The notes under the pieces: generated by a model | Seen by the model: the letters and a program-made list of their open reading frames with translations, nothing else | What the model was told of the DNA's origin: nothing | Databases searched by the model: none | Translations under genes and position numbers: made by a program | Origin: an uncultured Mollicutes bacterium | Lineage (GTDB): Bacteria; Bacillota_I; Bacilli_A; RFN20; CAG-826 | Reading direction: 5' to 3' | NCBI GenBank assembly: GCA_937893635.1 | Contig: CALBGF010000058.1 | Location: 1 to 28,340 of the forward strand | DNA: 28,340 bases | Part shown: positions 15,580-24,466 of the stretch, piece after piece | Layout of the letters: each line of letters begins with the position of its first letter | Position numbering within the stretch: the stretch's first letter is position 1

Positions 15580-16803
15580 ATGATTGATTATCAAAAGTGC
15601 TTAAAAGATTTTCCTATTTTAAATAAAACAATGCAAAATCATCGCCTTGTTTATTTAGATAATGCTGCGACTACTTTTAAACCAACAGTTGTCCTTGATT
15701 CGATAAAAGATTATTACGAAAATTATTGCGCAAATACACATCGTGGTGATTATGATATTGCTCATACTGCTGATGTGAAATATGATGAAGCACGTCAAAT
15801 TGCTGCGGACTTTATTGGTGCTGATAAAAATGAAGTTGTCTTTACTGCTGGGGCATCAATGTCATTAAATATGATTGCCTATGGATATGCTAAGTTTTTG
15901 CATGAAGGCGATGAAATTCTTATTACTGAAGCAGAACATGCTTCAAATGTTTTGCCTTGGTTTACTATTGCAAAAGAAAAAGGCTGTATTATCCGTTATA
16001 TTCCTTTAACTAAAGAAGGAAGACTAACAATAGACAATGTTAAAAAAGCCATGACTGATAAAGTTAAAGTTATAGCGGTTGCGCAAGTTACTAATGTTCT
16101 TGGCTTTATTGTTGATATTAAAAGTATTGCTAAAATTGCTCACGAACATGGTGCAATTTTAGTGTGTGATGGAGCACAAAGCATTCCGCATTTTAAAGTT
16201 GATGTTAAAGATTTAGATTGTGATTTCCTAGCATTTTCTGGACATAAAATGTGTGGGCCTACGGGCATTGGCGTTATGTATGGAAAATTTAACCTTTTAA
16301 AAGAAATGGAGCCATTAATGTCTGGTGGCGGAATGAATGCTAGATTTAATATGTGCGGGGAAGTTAGTTTATTACTTCCACCTGCTAAATTTGAAGCAGG
16401 AACCCAAAATATTGAAGGCGCAATTGGCTTAGCTAGCGCTATTAAATATTTAGAAAGCATTGGCATGGATAATATTGAAAACCATGAAAAAGAACTAAGA
16501 AAATATGCTGTTTCTAAATTAAAACAACTTGATAACGTTATTTTATATAACGAGAATGCAGAATCTGGTATTATTACATTTAATATTAAAGATGTATTCG
16601 CGCAAGATGCTGCGACTTATTTTAATTCTAAAGGTATATGCGTACGCTCAGGACAACATTGTGCCAAAATATTAATTGATTTTTTAGGCACGGTAGCTAC
16701 TATTCGTGCTAGTATATACTTCTATAACACATTTGAAGATATAGATGCTTTAGTTGAAGCATGTAAGAAAGCAGGTGACTTCCTCGATGCCTATTTCAAT
16801 TAG
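15580..16803 (+). CDS. sufS: Cysteine desulfurase SufS
   Basis: A 407-aa PLP-dependent cysteine desulfurase of the group II (SufS) type, which removes sulfur from L-cysteine for Fe-S cluster synthesis. The PLP Lys is K223 in SGHKMCGPTG; D197 and Q200 in CDGAQ contact the cofactor; H120 is in EAEHASN. The persulfide Cys is C361 in VRSGQHCAK. The opening FPIL plus YLDNAATT is typical. The gene begins 2 bp after sufD and overlaps sufU by 17 bp, which fits the known SufS-SufU partnership in Bacillota. Confidence 0.97.
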   Translation: MIDYQKCLKDFPILNKTMQNHRLVYLDNAATTFKPTVVLDSIKDYYENYCANTHRGDYDIAHTADVKYDEARQIAADFIGADKNEVVFTAGASMSLNMIAYGYAKFLHEGDEILITEAEHASNVLPWFTIAKEKGCIIRYIPLTKEGRLTIDNVKKAMTDKVKVIAVAQVTNVLGFIVDIKSIAKIAHEHGAILVCDGAQSIPHFKVDVKDLDCDFLAFSGHKMCGPTGIGVMYGKFNLLKEMEPLMSGGGMNARFNMCGEVSLLLPPAKFEAGTQNIEGAIGLASAIKYLESIGMDNIENHEKELRKYAVSKLKQLDNVILYNENAESGIITFNIKDVFAQDAATYFNSKGICVRSGQHCAKILIDFLGTVATIRASIYFYNTFEDIDALVEACKKAGDFLDAYFN

Positions 16804-17236
16804 TCCTATGATGATGCGCCAAATTATTATGGATCATTATGAACATCCTCATAATAAACGCACACCAACTGATGATAGATATTTAAAAATCAATATGAAT
16901 TCGGAATCATGTATTGATAATATTGATGTATTTTTGCTTGTTGAAAATGGAATTGTTAAAGATTGCTGTTTTGATGGAATTGGCTGTACAATTTCTACTG
17001 CCTCTACATCAATTATGACGGATTTAGTTAAAGGAAAAACTATTGAAGAAGCAGAAAAAATAATTGATAACTATAAGAAGATGATTTCTGAAGATAAGTT
17101 TGATGAAGAACTTTTAGATGAAGCAATAGTGTTTATGAATACTAGCAAACAAGCTAGTCGTATTAAATGTGCGACAATTGGCTGGAATGGATTAAATGAA
17201 TTATTAGAAGAAAGTAAAGGTGAGAAACATGAATAA
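16787..17236 (+). CDS. sufU: Zinc-dependent sulfurtransferase SufU
   Basis: A 149-aa SufU protein that takes persulfide sulfur from SufS and passes it to the SufBCD scaffold. All zinc ligands of Bacillus SufU are present: C42 and D44 (ESCIDNID), C67 (GIGCTIS) and C128 (RIKCATIGW). The SufU-type insertion between C67 and C128 is present, which separates it from IscU. I chose the ATG at 16787, preceded by AGGTGA (16773-16778) at 8 nt, over an earlier in-frame start at 16754 inside sufS. It overlaps sufB by 8 bp. Confidence 0.95.
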   Translation: MPISISPMMMRQIIMDHYEHPHNKRTPTDDRYLKINMNSESCIDNIDVFLLVENGIVKDCCFDGIGCTISTASTSIMTDLVKGKTIEEAEKIIDNYKKMISEDKFDEELLDEAIVFMNTSKQASRIKCATIGWNGLNELLEESKGEKHE

Positions 17237-18626
17237 GAATGAATTACCTACTGATGATTATAAGTATGGATTTAAAAATGAAGATGTTTCTATTGCTAAT
17301 ACTGGTAAGGGTTTAAATGAAGATGTTATTAGAGAAATCTCTAAATTAAAAAATGAACCAGAATGGATGTTAGAATTCCGTTTAAAAGCATACAAATTAT
17401 TTAAACAATTACCACTTCCTTCTTTTGGACCAGACTTATCAAATTTGGACTTTGATTCTTTTACATACTTTATTCGTCCATCTGAAAAAGTAGAAAATAG
17501 TTGGGAAAAAGTACCTGAAAAAATCAAAGAAACTTTTGATAAACTAGGAATTCCTGAAGCCGAACAAAAATATTTGGCGGGCGTTTCTACCCAATATGAA
17601 TCTGAAGTTGTTTATCATAATATGCTTAAAGAAGTTCAAGATAAAGGTGTTATTTTTCTTGATACGGACTCAGCTTTAAAAGCTTGCCCAGAATTATTTA
17701 AAAAATATTTTAATAGTGTTGTTCCAGTGGGAGATAATAAATTTTCTGCACTTAATGGAGCAGTGTGGTCAGGAGGATCATTTATATATGTTCCTAAAGG
17801 CGTACATCTAGAAAAACCACTTCAATCATATTTTAGAATTAATAATGAAAAATCCGGACAATTTGAACGTACTTTGATTATTGTTGATGAAGGCGCTGAT
17901 GTGCATTATGTTGAAGGATGTACTGCCCCAACATATTCAAAAGAATCTTTACATGCTGCAGTGGTAGAAATTATTATTTTAAAAGGCGGAAAATGCCGTT
18001 ATTCAACTGTCCAAAACTGGTCTAATAATATTGTCAATTTAGTTACAAAACGCGCTCTTGTTATGGAAAATGCTCAAATGGAATGGATTGATGGTAATAT
18101 TGGTAGCCAAGTAAATATGAAATATCCTGCTTGTATTTTAGCGGGAAGAGGAGCAAAAGGCACATGTATTTCAGTTGCTGTTGCTTCTCATAATCAATAT
18201 CAAGATGCTGGAGCAAGAATGATTCATTTAGCACCAGATACAGTATCCACTATTATTTCAAAATCAATTGTTAGAAATGGCGGAGTTGCTAATTATCGTG
18301 GTACTGTTCGTCATACTAAAAATGCTATAAATTGTAGAAGTCATGTTGAATGTGACACATTAATACTTGATAATATTTCACGAAGTGATACAATTCCTAC
18401 GAATGAAGTCATGAATGACGAATCATTTATTGAGCATGAAGCTACAGTTTCAAAGATTAGTGAAGATCAATTATTCTATTTAATGTCGCGTGGAATATCA
18501 GAAAAAGATGCCACTCAAATGATTATTATGGGATTTATTGAACCTTTCTCAAGAGAACTTCCTATGGAATATGCTGTAGAACTCAATCAATTAATTAAAA
18601 TGGACATGGAAGGAAGCGTAGGATAG
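17229..18626 (+). CDS. sufB: Fe-S cluster assembly scaffold SufB
   Basis: A 465-aa SufB protein, the main scaffold of the SUF system. It shows the family core [20 protein letters not shown], then [11 protein letters not shown] in the form [22 protein letters not shown], and the C-terminal [10 protein letters not shown] with [12 protein letters not shown]. Length is normal for SufB. The ATG at 17229 has AAAGG (17216-17220) 8 nt upstream; a GTG at 17220 in the same frame is less likely. The stop TAG overlaps the GTG start of mnmG by one base, so translation of the two is probably coupled. With sufC, sufD, sufS and sufU this completes a SUF operon in the Bacillota order. Confidence 0.97.
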   Translation: MNKNELPTDDYKYGFKNEDVSIANTGKGLNEDVIREISKLKNEPEWMLEFRLKAYKLFKQLPLPSFGPDLSNLDFDSFTYFIRPSEKVENSWEKVPEKIKETFDKLGIPEAEQKYLAGVSTQYESEVVYHNMLKEVQDKGVIFLDTDSALKACPELFKKYFNSVVPVGDNKFSALNGAVWSGGSFIYVPKGVHLEKPLQSYFRINNEKSGQFERTLIIVDEGADVHYVEGCTAPTYSKESLHAAVVEIIILKGGKCRYSTVQNWSNNIVNLVTKRALVMENAQMEWIDGNIGSQVNMKYPACILAGRGAKGTCISVAVASHNQYQDAGARMIHLAPDTVSTIISKSIVRNGGVANYRGTVRHTKNAINCRSHVECDTLILDNISRSDTIPTNEVMNDESFIEHEATVSKISEDQLFYLMSRGISEKDATQMIIMGFIEPFSRELPMEYAVELNQLIKMDMEGSVG

Positions 18627-20500
18627 TGCAATACGATTATGACATCATTGTTGTTGGCGGTGGACACGCTGGCATGGAAGCGAGTTTAGCTAGTGCTCAT
18701 ATGGGCACTAGTACTTTGCTATTAACTTTAAATATTAAAATGATGTCGAATATGCCGTGTAATCCATCTATTGGAGGATCGGCAAAAGGCATTGTAGTAC
18801 GTGAGATAGATGCTTTAGGCGGAATGATGTCTAAAGGCGCAGATCATGAATATTTACAAATGAAAATGCTTAACACTGGTAAAGGCCCAGGTGTCCAATG
18901 TTTAAGAGCGCAAGAAGATAAAAAATCTTATCCACGCTATATGCAAAATATTGCTTTAAATACTAAGAATTTAACAGTTAGAGAAGGAATGGTAACTGCA
19001 TTGCTTCATGACGACGAGAAAGTATTTGGAGTAATTGTTAACAATGAAGAAAAAATATATGCAAAAGCTGTTATTTTAACAACAGGAACATATATGGAAT
19101 CATGCATTTTAAGAGGCCATCATAAAGAAAGTGCTGGCCCAGATGGTGAAAAGCCTTCTTTAGGATTATCTCCATATTTAGCCTCAATGGGCATTAAATT
19201 ATTAAGGCTTAAAACTGGTACTCCTCCACGTATTCAAAAAGATTCTATTGATTACTCGGTTATGGAACCACAATATGGTACAGAGGGTAATTTGGGTTTT
19301 TCTTATGAAACAAAAGTATTTAAACCATTAAAAGATCAAGCTTTATGTTGGTTAATATATACAACACCAGAGACACATCAAATTATTCGTGATAATTTAA
19401 AAGAATCGGCGATGTATAGTGGACTTGTTCGTGGCATTGGGCCAAGATATTGCCCAAGTATTGAAGATAAAATTGTGCGTTTTGCCGATAAACCACGCCA
19501 TCAATTATTCTTAGAACCAGAATCTTTAGAAATGGATTCTATTTATTTACAAGGCTTTTCTACATCAATGCCAATTGATGTACAAGAAAAAATGATTCGT
19601 TCATTACCGGGATTAAAAGATTGTAAAATTTTAAAATATGCTTACGCTATTGAATATGATGCCATTGAGCCACTTCAATTCGATGCAACTTTACAAGTAA
19701 AAAGATGGCCAGGCTTATATTGTGGTGGACAAATTGTTGGAACTTCTGGTTATGAAGAAGCAGCAGGTCTTGGTTTAATGGCGGGTATTAACGCTACATT
19801 AAAAATTCAAGGCAAATCGCCACTAATTTTAAGAAGAGATGAAGCTTATATTGGCGTAATGATTGATGATTTAGTAACAAAAGGCACTAATGAACCATAT
19901 CGTTTACTTTCTTCCCGCGCAGAATATCGTTTATTAATGCGTCATGATAACGCTGATTTACGTTTAACTAAGTATGGCTATCAAGTAGGATTAATAAGTG
20001 AAGAAAGATATCAAGAATTTTTACATAAATCCGAAGAAATTAACAAAGCAGTTAATTATTTGTCTACCCATTATATTGGTATAAAAAGTCCACTTCAATC
20101 TTATTTAAAAGAATTAGGATTTGATGACTTATTAGGTGGCATATCTTTAATTGATGTGTTACGTAGACCAGGTGTAGAATTTAATAAAATGCGCGAATAT
20201 ATTCTAGAATTAAATCAATTTGATTTATCAGAAATTGGTGTTTCCCAATTAGAAATAATGGTGAAATATGAAGGATATATCGAAAAGCAAAAAAAAGAAG
20301 CGCAAAAACTAGCTAAATTAGAAGAAATGAAATTGCCTACGGATATTGATTATTTGCATATGGATGGTTTAGCATTAGAAGCACGCCAAAAACTAGACAA
20401 AGTTAAACCAATATCTATTGGTCAAGCAAGCCGTATTAGTGGAGTTAATCCTGCCGATATATCCATGCTTATTTTGCATTTAAAAAAGGAACATAAATAA
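18626..20500 (+). CDS. mnmG: tRNA uridine-5-carboxymethylaminomethyl(34) synthesis enzyme MnmG
   Basis: A 624-aa FAD-dependent enzyme that, with MnmE, installs cmnm5U at the wobble position 34 of certain tRNAs. The FAD dinucleotide-binding motif is VVGGGHAGMEAS (G11-G16). PCNPSIGGSAKG with Cys45 and the later LKTGTPPRI and CGGQIVGTSGYEEAAG segments are diagnostic. Length matches MnmG exactly. The start is the GTG at 18626, sharing one base with the sufB stop; GGAAGGAAG just upstream supplies the ribosome binding site. rsmG follows after one base, the classic gidA-gidB pairing near the chromosome origin. Confidence 0.97.
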   Translation: MQYDYDIIVVGGGHAGMEASLASAHMGTSTLLLTLNIKMMSNMPCNPSIGGSAKGIVVREIDALGGMMSKGADHEYLQMKMLNTGKGPGVQCLRAQEDKKSYPRYMQNIALNTKNLTVREGMVTALLHDDEKVFGVIVNNEEKIYAKAVILTTGTYMESCILRGHHKESAGPDGEKPSLGLSPYLASMGIKLLRLKTGTPPRIQKDSIDYSVMEPQYGTEGNLGFSYETKVFKPLKDQALCWLIYTTPETHQIIRDNLKESAMYSGLVRGIGPRYCPSIEDKIVRFADKPRHQLFLEPESLEMDSIYLQGFSTSMPIDVQEKMIRSLPGLKDCKILKYAYAIEYDAIEPLQFDATLQVKRWPGLYCGGQIVGTSGYEEAAGLGLMAGINATLKIQGKSPLILRRDEAYIGVMIDDLVTKGTNEPYRLLSSRAEYRLLMRHDNADLRLTKYGYQVGLISEERYQEFLHKSEEINKAVNYLSTHYIGIKSPLQSYLKELGFDDLLGGISLIDVLRRPGVEFNKMREYILELNQFDLSEIGVSQLEIMVKYEGYIEKQKKEAQKLAKLEEMKLPTDIDYLHMDGLALEARQKLDKVKPISIGQASRISGVNPADISMLILHLKKEHK

Positions 20501-20501
20501 T

Positions 20502-21206
20502 ATGGATTTTGTGACATTTAAAGCAAAATTGCTAGAAAATAATATTATTTTAAGTGACGAACAAATTGAAAAATATAAAAAATATTCTAAATTGCTTCAA
20601 GAATGGAATAAAGTAATGGATTTAACCGCGATTGATGAAGAAGCGCAAATTATAGAAAAGCATTTTTATGATTCTTTAATATCCGCTAAATACTTCAAAT
20701 ATGAAAATCAAACATTACTAGATATTGGTAGTGGAGCGGGATTTCCAGGATTAGTTTTGGCTATTGCATTTCCTAACTTAAAAATCACATTATTAGAACC
20801 TACTTTAAAAAGATGTAATTTTTTAAATGAAGTAATTAAAGTGCTAAATTTATCAAATGTTAAAGTTGTTAATGACCGAGCAGAAAACTATATTAAAGAA
20901 AAAAGGGAATGTTTTGATTTAGTAACGTCTCGCGCTGTATCACGTTTAAATATATTATTAGAACTATCTATTCCATTTTTAACTATTCAAGGCACTATGA
21001 TTGCCTTAAAAGGAAAAAATGCTAATTTAGAATTAAAAGAAGCAGAAAATGCGCTAAAAATATTAAATGTAAAATTATTAAAAAACTACGAATTTAAACT
21101 TCCAAGTGAAGAGGAAAATCGAAGTATCTTATTATTAAAAAAAGAAGCTCAAACAAATATTAAATATCCAAGGAATTATGGTACAATAAAAAAGAAGCCA
21201 TTATAA
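20502..21206 (+). CDS. rsmG: 16S rRNA (guanine(527)-N7)-methyltransferase RsmG
   Basis: A 234-aa SAM-dependent methyltransferase that modifies G527 of 16S rRNA, a position that influences streptomycin sensitivity in other bacteria. The SAM motif is LLDIGSGAGFPGLVLAI (72-88). KVMDLTAI and the TSRAVS loop are typical of GidB. It is directly after mnmG with a one-base gap. After its stop, AAAGAAG (21191-21197) and CTTCTTT (21208-21214) can pair but no U-run follows, so transcription probably continues into parA. Confidence 0.96.
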   Translation: MDFVTFKAKLLENNIILSDEQIEKYKKYSKLLQEWNKVMDLTAIDEEAQIIEKHFYDSLISAKYFKYENQTLLDIGSGAGFPGLVLAIAFPNLKITLLEPTLKRCNFLNEVIKVLNLSNVKVVNDRAENYIKEKRECFDLVTSRAVSRLNILLELSIPFLTIQGTMIALKGKNANLELKEAENALKILNVKLLKNYEFKLPSEEENRSILLLKKEAQTNIKYPRNYGTIKKKPL

Positions 21207-21214
21207 ACTTCTTT
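21191..21214 (+). other. Weak hairpin at the rsmG-parA junction
   Basis: AAAGAAG and CTTCTTT form a 7-bp stem with a 10-nt loop that spans the rsmG stop codon. Without a T-run it is unlikely to terminate well; it may modulate read-through into parA or be chance. Confidence 0.25.
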
Positions 21215-21237
21215 GTGTGAGGGCTAGGAGGTTAGTT

Positions 21238-22011
21238 ATGACAAAAATTATTGCGATTGCAAATCAAAAAGGCGGAGTTGGTAAGACAACAACTGCTATA
21301 TCTTTATCTGCGGCATTAGCTAATTTTAATCGCCGTGTTTTACTTTTAGATATGGATCCGCAAGGTAACTCATCTCGTGGCTTTAGTATAGATATTACCT
21401 TAATTAATAAAAGCATGTATGATGTTTTAGTAAAAGATTTAGATATAAACAAAGCAATTCGCAAAACTGTTACAAAAAATGTTGACATTTTGCCTGCTAA
21501 TTTAAAACTAGCATCTACTGATGTCGAAGTTGCTAATAAAGTTAGTAATCCTTTATTTTTACTTAAAAATGCTATTGAAAAAATTCATAAGAGTTATGAC
21601 TATATTATTATTGATTGTCCACCTTCTTTAGGACTATTAAATATTAATTCATTAGTTGCCGCTAATAGCGTTATTATTCCTGTTCAATGTGAATATTTTG
21701 CTATGGAAGCAGTTGCGCAAATTCTTTCTTCAATATCACAAATTCAATCGACATATAATCATAATTTAAGCATTGAAGGATTTTTAATGACAATGTATGA
21801 TCCACGTGCAAGATTATGTGTTGAAGTATCAACTCAAGTACGTGGCTTATTTAAGGAGAATACTTTTATTACGCAAATTCCACGTAATATCTCACTTCCA
21901 GAGAGTTCGGCGCGTGGATTACCAATTACAATGTATCGTCCTACTTCAGCGGGATCTATTGCCTATTTAAACTTAGCAAAGGAAATATTAGAGCATGAGC
22001 AACAAGAATGA
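21238..22011 (+). CDS. parA: Chromosome partitioning ATPase ParA/Soj
   Basis: A 257-aa ParA-type ATPase. The deviant Walker A motif is KGGVGKTT (11-18, with both Lys11 and Lys16), followed by the A' motif LLLDMDPQGNSSRG and Walker B YDYIIIDCPPSLG. Length matches chromosomal Soj proteins, which bind DNA as ATP dimers and work with ParB. I chose the ATG at 21238, with AGGAGG (21226-21231) 6 nt upstream; an in-frame start at 21217 lies before the ribosome binding site. It overlaps parB by 17 bp. Confidence 0.95.
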   Translation: MTKIIAIANQKGGVGKTTTAISLSAALANFNRRVLLLDMDPQGNSSRGFSIDITLINKSMYDVLVKDLDINKAIRKTVTKNVDILPANLKLASTDVEVANKVSNPLFLLKNAIEKIHKSYDYIIIDCPPSLGLLNINSLVAANSVIIPVQCEYFAMEAVAQILSSISQIQSTYNHNLSIEGFLMTMYDPRARLCVEVSTQVRGLFKENTFITQIPRNISLPESSARGLPITMYRPTSAGSIAYLNLAKEILEHEQQE

Positions 22012-22825
22012 TAACCAAATTTTAAAAAGTAATCTTTCGACACTATTAAAAAGATTTGCTAACACTAGTGTTATTGAAAAGTTCAACGATGTTTCACAAA
22101 ATAATACTGTTTATACGATTGAAGTAAGTAATATTTCTAACAATCGTTATTTAAAAAATATTGAAATAGATGAAAAAGCTATTTCTAGTGTAATAAAAGA
22201 TATTAAATATCATGGTATTATTAGTCCTTTATTAGTTCGTACCATAGAAGAAGGAAAATACGAACTTATTACTGGTAGAACACGTTTTATGTGTGCTAAA
22301 AGACTTAATTTAAAAAATGTTCCATGTATGATACAGAATTTTTCGGATGAAGATATGCTATTGTACATGCTTTTTTCTTATAAAATGGATAAAACTAAGT
22401 CGGTTGTAGAAATGGCTAATATTTGTAATGTATTATGTAAAAAATTCCACTATACACAATCCACTATTGCGGATTTATTAGATATTTCTAGAGCTCAAGT
22501 AACAAACATAATTCGTATTTTAAATTTACCAAAAAAGATTCAAAAAGATGTAGGAAAGGGCAGACTTACTTATGGACACGCTCGCGCTATTGCGATTTTG
22601 AATGAAGAGCAAATGCAAGAAGTTGTTAATATAATTTATGAGAAAAAACTATCTGTCCGTGATACAGAATATTTAGTAAATGAAATGCGTAGCACTCATA
22701 AATATGAAGATATCTTAAGTGAATTTAAAAATCGCAATAATTTAGAAGCTAAAATTAATGGTCGACAATTAATTTTAAGTTTTAAAACTAAAAAAGATTT
22801 AATGAAATTTATTAAAAATAACTAA
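21995..22825 (+). CDS. parB: ParB/Noc-family DNA-binding protein with degenerate CTP motifs
   Basis: A 276-aa ParB-like protein. It has a ParB N-terminal fold (about 52-130: ISSVIKDIKYHGIISPLLVR, then KYELITGRTRFMCAKRL), a central helix-turn-helix (QSTIADLLDISRAQVTNIIR, about 155-174) and the GRLTYGHARAIAIL segment typical of Spo0J and Noc. The usual CTP-pocket motif GERRxRA reads GRTRFMCA (94-101), and the ENxQRxxL motif is replaced by SYKMDKTKSVVEM. CTP-dependent clamp sliding may therefore differ or be lost. It lies directly after parA and ends 5 bp before the convergent M6 protease gene, without a clear terminator. I see no parS-like 16-mer in the window. Confidence 0.9.
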   Translation: MSNKNDNQILKSNLSTLLKRFANTSVIEKFNDVSQNNTVYTIEVSNISNNRYLKNIEIDEKAISSVIKDIKYHGIISPLLVRTIEEGKYELITGRTRFMCAKRLNLKNVPCMIQNFSDEDMLLYMLFSYKMDKTKSVVEMANICNVLCKKFHYTQSTIADLLDISRAQVTNIIRILNLPKKIQKDVGKGRLTYGHARAIAILNEEQMQEVVNIIYEKKLSVRDTEYLVNEMRSTHKYEDILSEFKNRNNLEAKINGRQLILSFKTKKDLMKFIKNN

Positions 22826-22830
22826 AATGG

Positions 22831-24366
22831 CTATTTTCTAAATGTAATAGTGGCATAATCGCCATTTAGCGAGTCAACATAAAATTTAAAGCCTAATGAA
22901 GCCCAATCATTAAAGTAACCATCGTTGCCAAAAAATGAAGTTGATGATAAATCTATAAATGATGAACCTTCTTTCCAAAGGACATCTTTACTATATAAAA
23001 AACCATTATTTAATTTATTGTTGAGTCCTTCATCTAATAGGTGCAAATAATAATATTTATAGGCATAATTCGAGTCTAAATTACTCCATGTAACTGGCGA
23101 ATTGCTTGCACCAATTGCAACACCATCAGTTATATCTTTTGTATATCCGTCATTAGTGGTTTTAACATTGCCAAATAAATCATAAATTTTCTGAGGATTC
23201 TTTACTAATCTTGCATCAACATGGTATAACCTAATGCCTGAATATGAGTACATTTTATTTCTACCAACATATTGATAATTTGCATCTTGTTCATTTAAAC
23301 CAGTAGGTGTGTAATATTCTAAAATTAAATACTCATCAAATAGACCATCAATAATTGGATTTTTATTTTTAAAAATAATTGCATCTGGATATTTGCTTGA
23401 TGTACGTATTGTTATTGTACAAGTATCATTTACGATATAAGGTTTAACCCAACCAAGTGCTAATTTGGAATAAATGTTATGATCACCGACATTAAATGAT
23501 TGCATATCTAGTTCACCAGCAGCATTCCAATTAGTATCATAATTATAATAGTCATCTAATCCTAATAAATGGCCTGTTTCATGTATATATGTATGGGCAT
23601 CTAATCCTTTGGGATAAGAACTGTTTTTTGTATCGTTCATAAAATCATAGCTTACCCACATATGGGTATTTATTGTGGGTCTATTTGTATCACTATAAAA
23701 GTTAGTGTTATAATCAACCCAAGCCCAGTAAGCATCTTCATTATATTTATGAGAATAGCAAAAGACAATGCTATCTATATAGCCATCTTTATCTTGGTCG
23801 TATTCTTTCAGTAAATCTGTGCTAGCAGAATCATAAAATTGTTTTGCAACTTCATATGTAGGATTAGAAATATGATTTTTATAAGCATCGGCAAACGTAT
23901 AAATAGTATAACTATCTATTTTTAATGGCTTGCAATATACACTGCCCATTAAATTAAGTTGTTCATAACTTGATTTATAGAAAAAACTATGAACAGATTC
24001 CCAGTTTGTTCCTTCTCCATTTTCACTGAAAAATACAGTATAAAGATTTTCTAACATTTGTTGCGTCCAAGTTGGCCCATCCCTTAATTGTACAGGTACG
24101 ACAAGTATTTTTTGGTTGCCCATTGATTTAAGAGATTTCCAATTATTACGATCGTTAACATCTTTAATGGTGTATTTGAAAGTGTTTGCCTTTTTATAAG
24201 CGTTATTTTGGGCATATTCATCATTAAGAGGTATAGAAGGTAGTGTAATAGTATTTTGAGGCTTATTCACATCAACATAATTAATATTAGCATTTGTGTC
24301 TTGACAAGAAGATAGCATTAGTAATGAACTAATAAAACCTAAATATAAATTAATTTTTCTTTTCAT
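22831..24366 (-). CDS. M6-type metalloprotease lipoprotein
   Basis: A 511-aa secreted lipoprotein. The signal peptide MKRKINLYLGFISSLLMLSSC ends in lipobox LSSC with lipidated C21. The zinc motif HETGHLLGLDD provides H262, E263, H266 and D272, the HExxHxxGxxD form of M6 (immune inhibitor A-like) peptidases. A downstream AAGELDMQSFNVGDHN gives the Met-turn (M288) and is followed by YSKLALGW, a common M6 element. An EF-hand-like loop DQDKDGYIDSI (about 190-200) probably binds calcium. I chose the ATG at 24366 because the signal peptide begins there, with GGTGGAG just upstream (spacing short); an in-frame ATG at 24381 is the alternative. It should act at the cell surface on unknown substrates. 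Confidence 0.87.
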   Translation of the reverse strand: MKRKINLYLGFISSLLMLSSCQDTNANINYVDVNKPQNTITLPSIPLNDEYAQNNAYKKANTFKYTIKDVNDRNNWKSLKSMGNQKILVVPVQLRDGPTWTQQMLENLYTVFFSENGEGTNWESVHSFFYKSSYEQLNLMGSVYCKPLKIDSYTIYTFADAYKNHISNPTYEVAKQFYDSASTDLLKEYDQDKDGYIDSIVFCYSHKYNEDAYWAWVDYNTNFYSDTNRPTINTHMWVSYDFMNDTKNSSYPKGLDAHTYIHETGHLLGLDDYYNYDTNWNAAGELDMQSFNVGDHNIYSKLALGWVKPYIVNDTCTITIRTSSKYPDAIIFKNKNPIIDGLFDEYLILEYYTPTGLNEQDANYQYVGRNKMYSYSGIRLYHVDARLVKNPQKIYDLFGNVKTTNDGYTKDITDGVAIGASNSPVTWSNLDSNYAYKYYYLHLLDEGLNNKLNNGFLYSKDVLWKEGSSFIDLSSTSFFGNDGYFNDWASLGFKFYVDSLNGDYATITFRK

Positions 24367-24442
24367 TTTCTCCACCACCATACATTTTAAAAATCTCTTT
24401 CATTATAGCGAAAAATAAAAGTCATTGATATAAATTTATTAT

Positions 24443-24451
24443 CATAAATTA
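24443..24451 (+). promoter_or_regulatory. Possible mother-cell sigma (SigE/SigK-like) -10 element
   Basis: CATAAATTA differs by one base from the SigE -10 consensus CATACAnTA and also fits CATAnnnTA. It lies 15 bp before the carboxypeptidase start. A partial SigE-like -35 (TCAT at 24422-24425) is only a weak match. The dacB-spmA-spmB operon is SigE-controlled in B. subtilis, which makes the match interesting but not proof. Confidence 0.3.
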
Positions 24452-24466
24452 TTAAAGGTGAAAAAA

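Noticed and set aside
18376..18391. TTTCACGAAGTGA resembling half of a parS site
   Set aside because: It lies in sufB and the right half does not match the parS palindrome; no full parS-like site was found in the window.
18928..18936. DnaA-box-like TTATCCACG
   Set aside because: A single imperfect copy inside the mnmG coding sequence, with no cluster nearby; not evidence for an origin.
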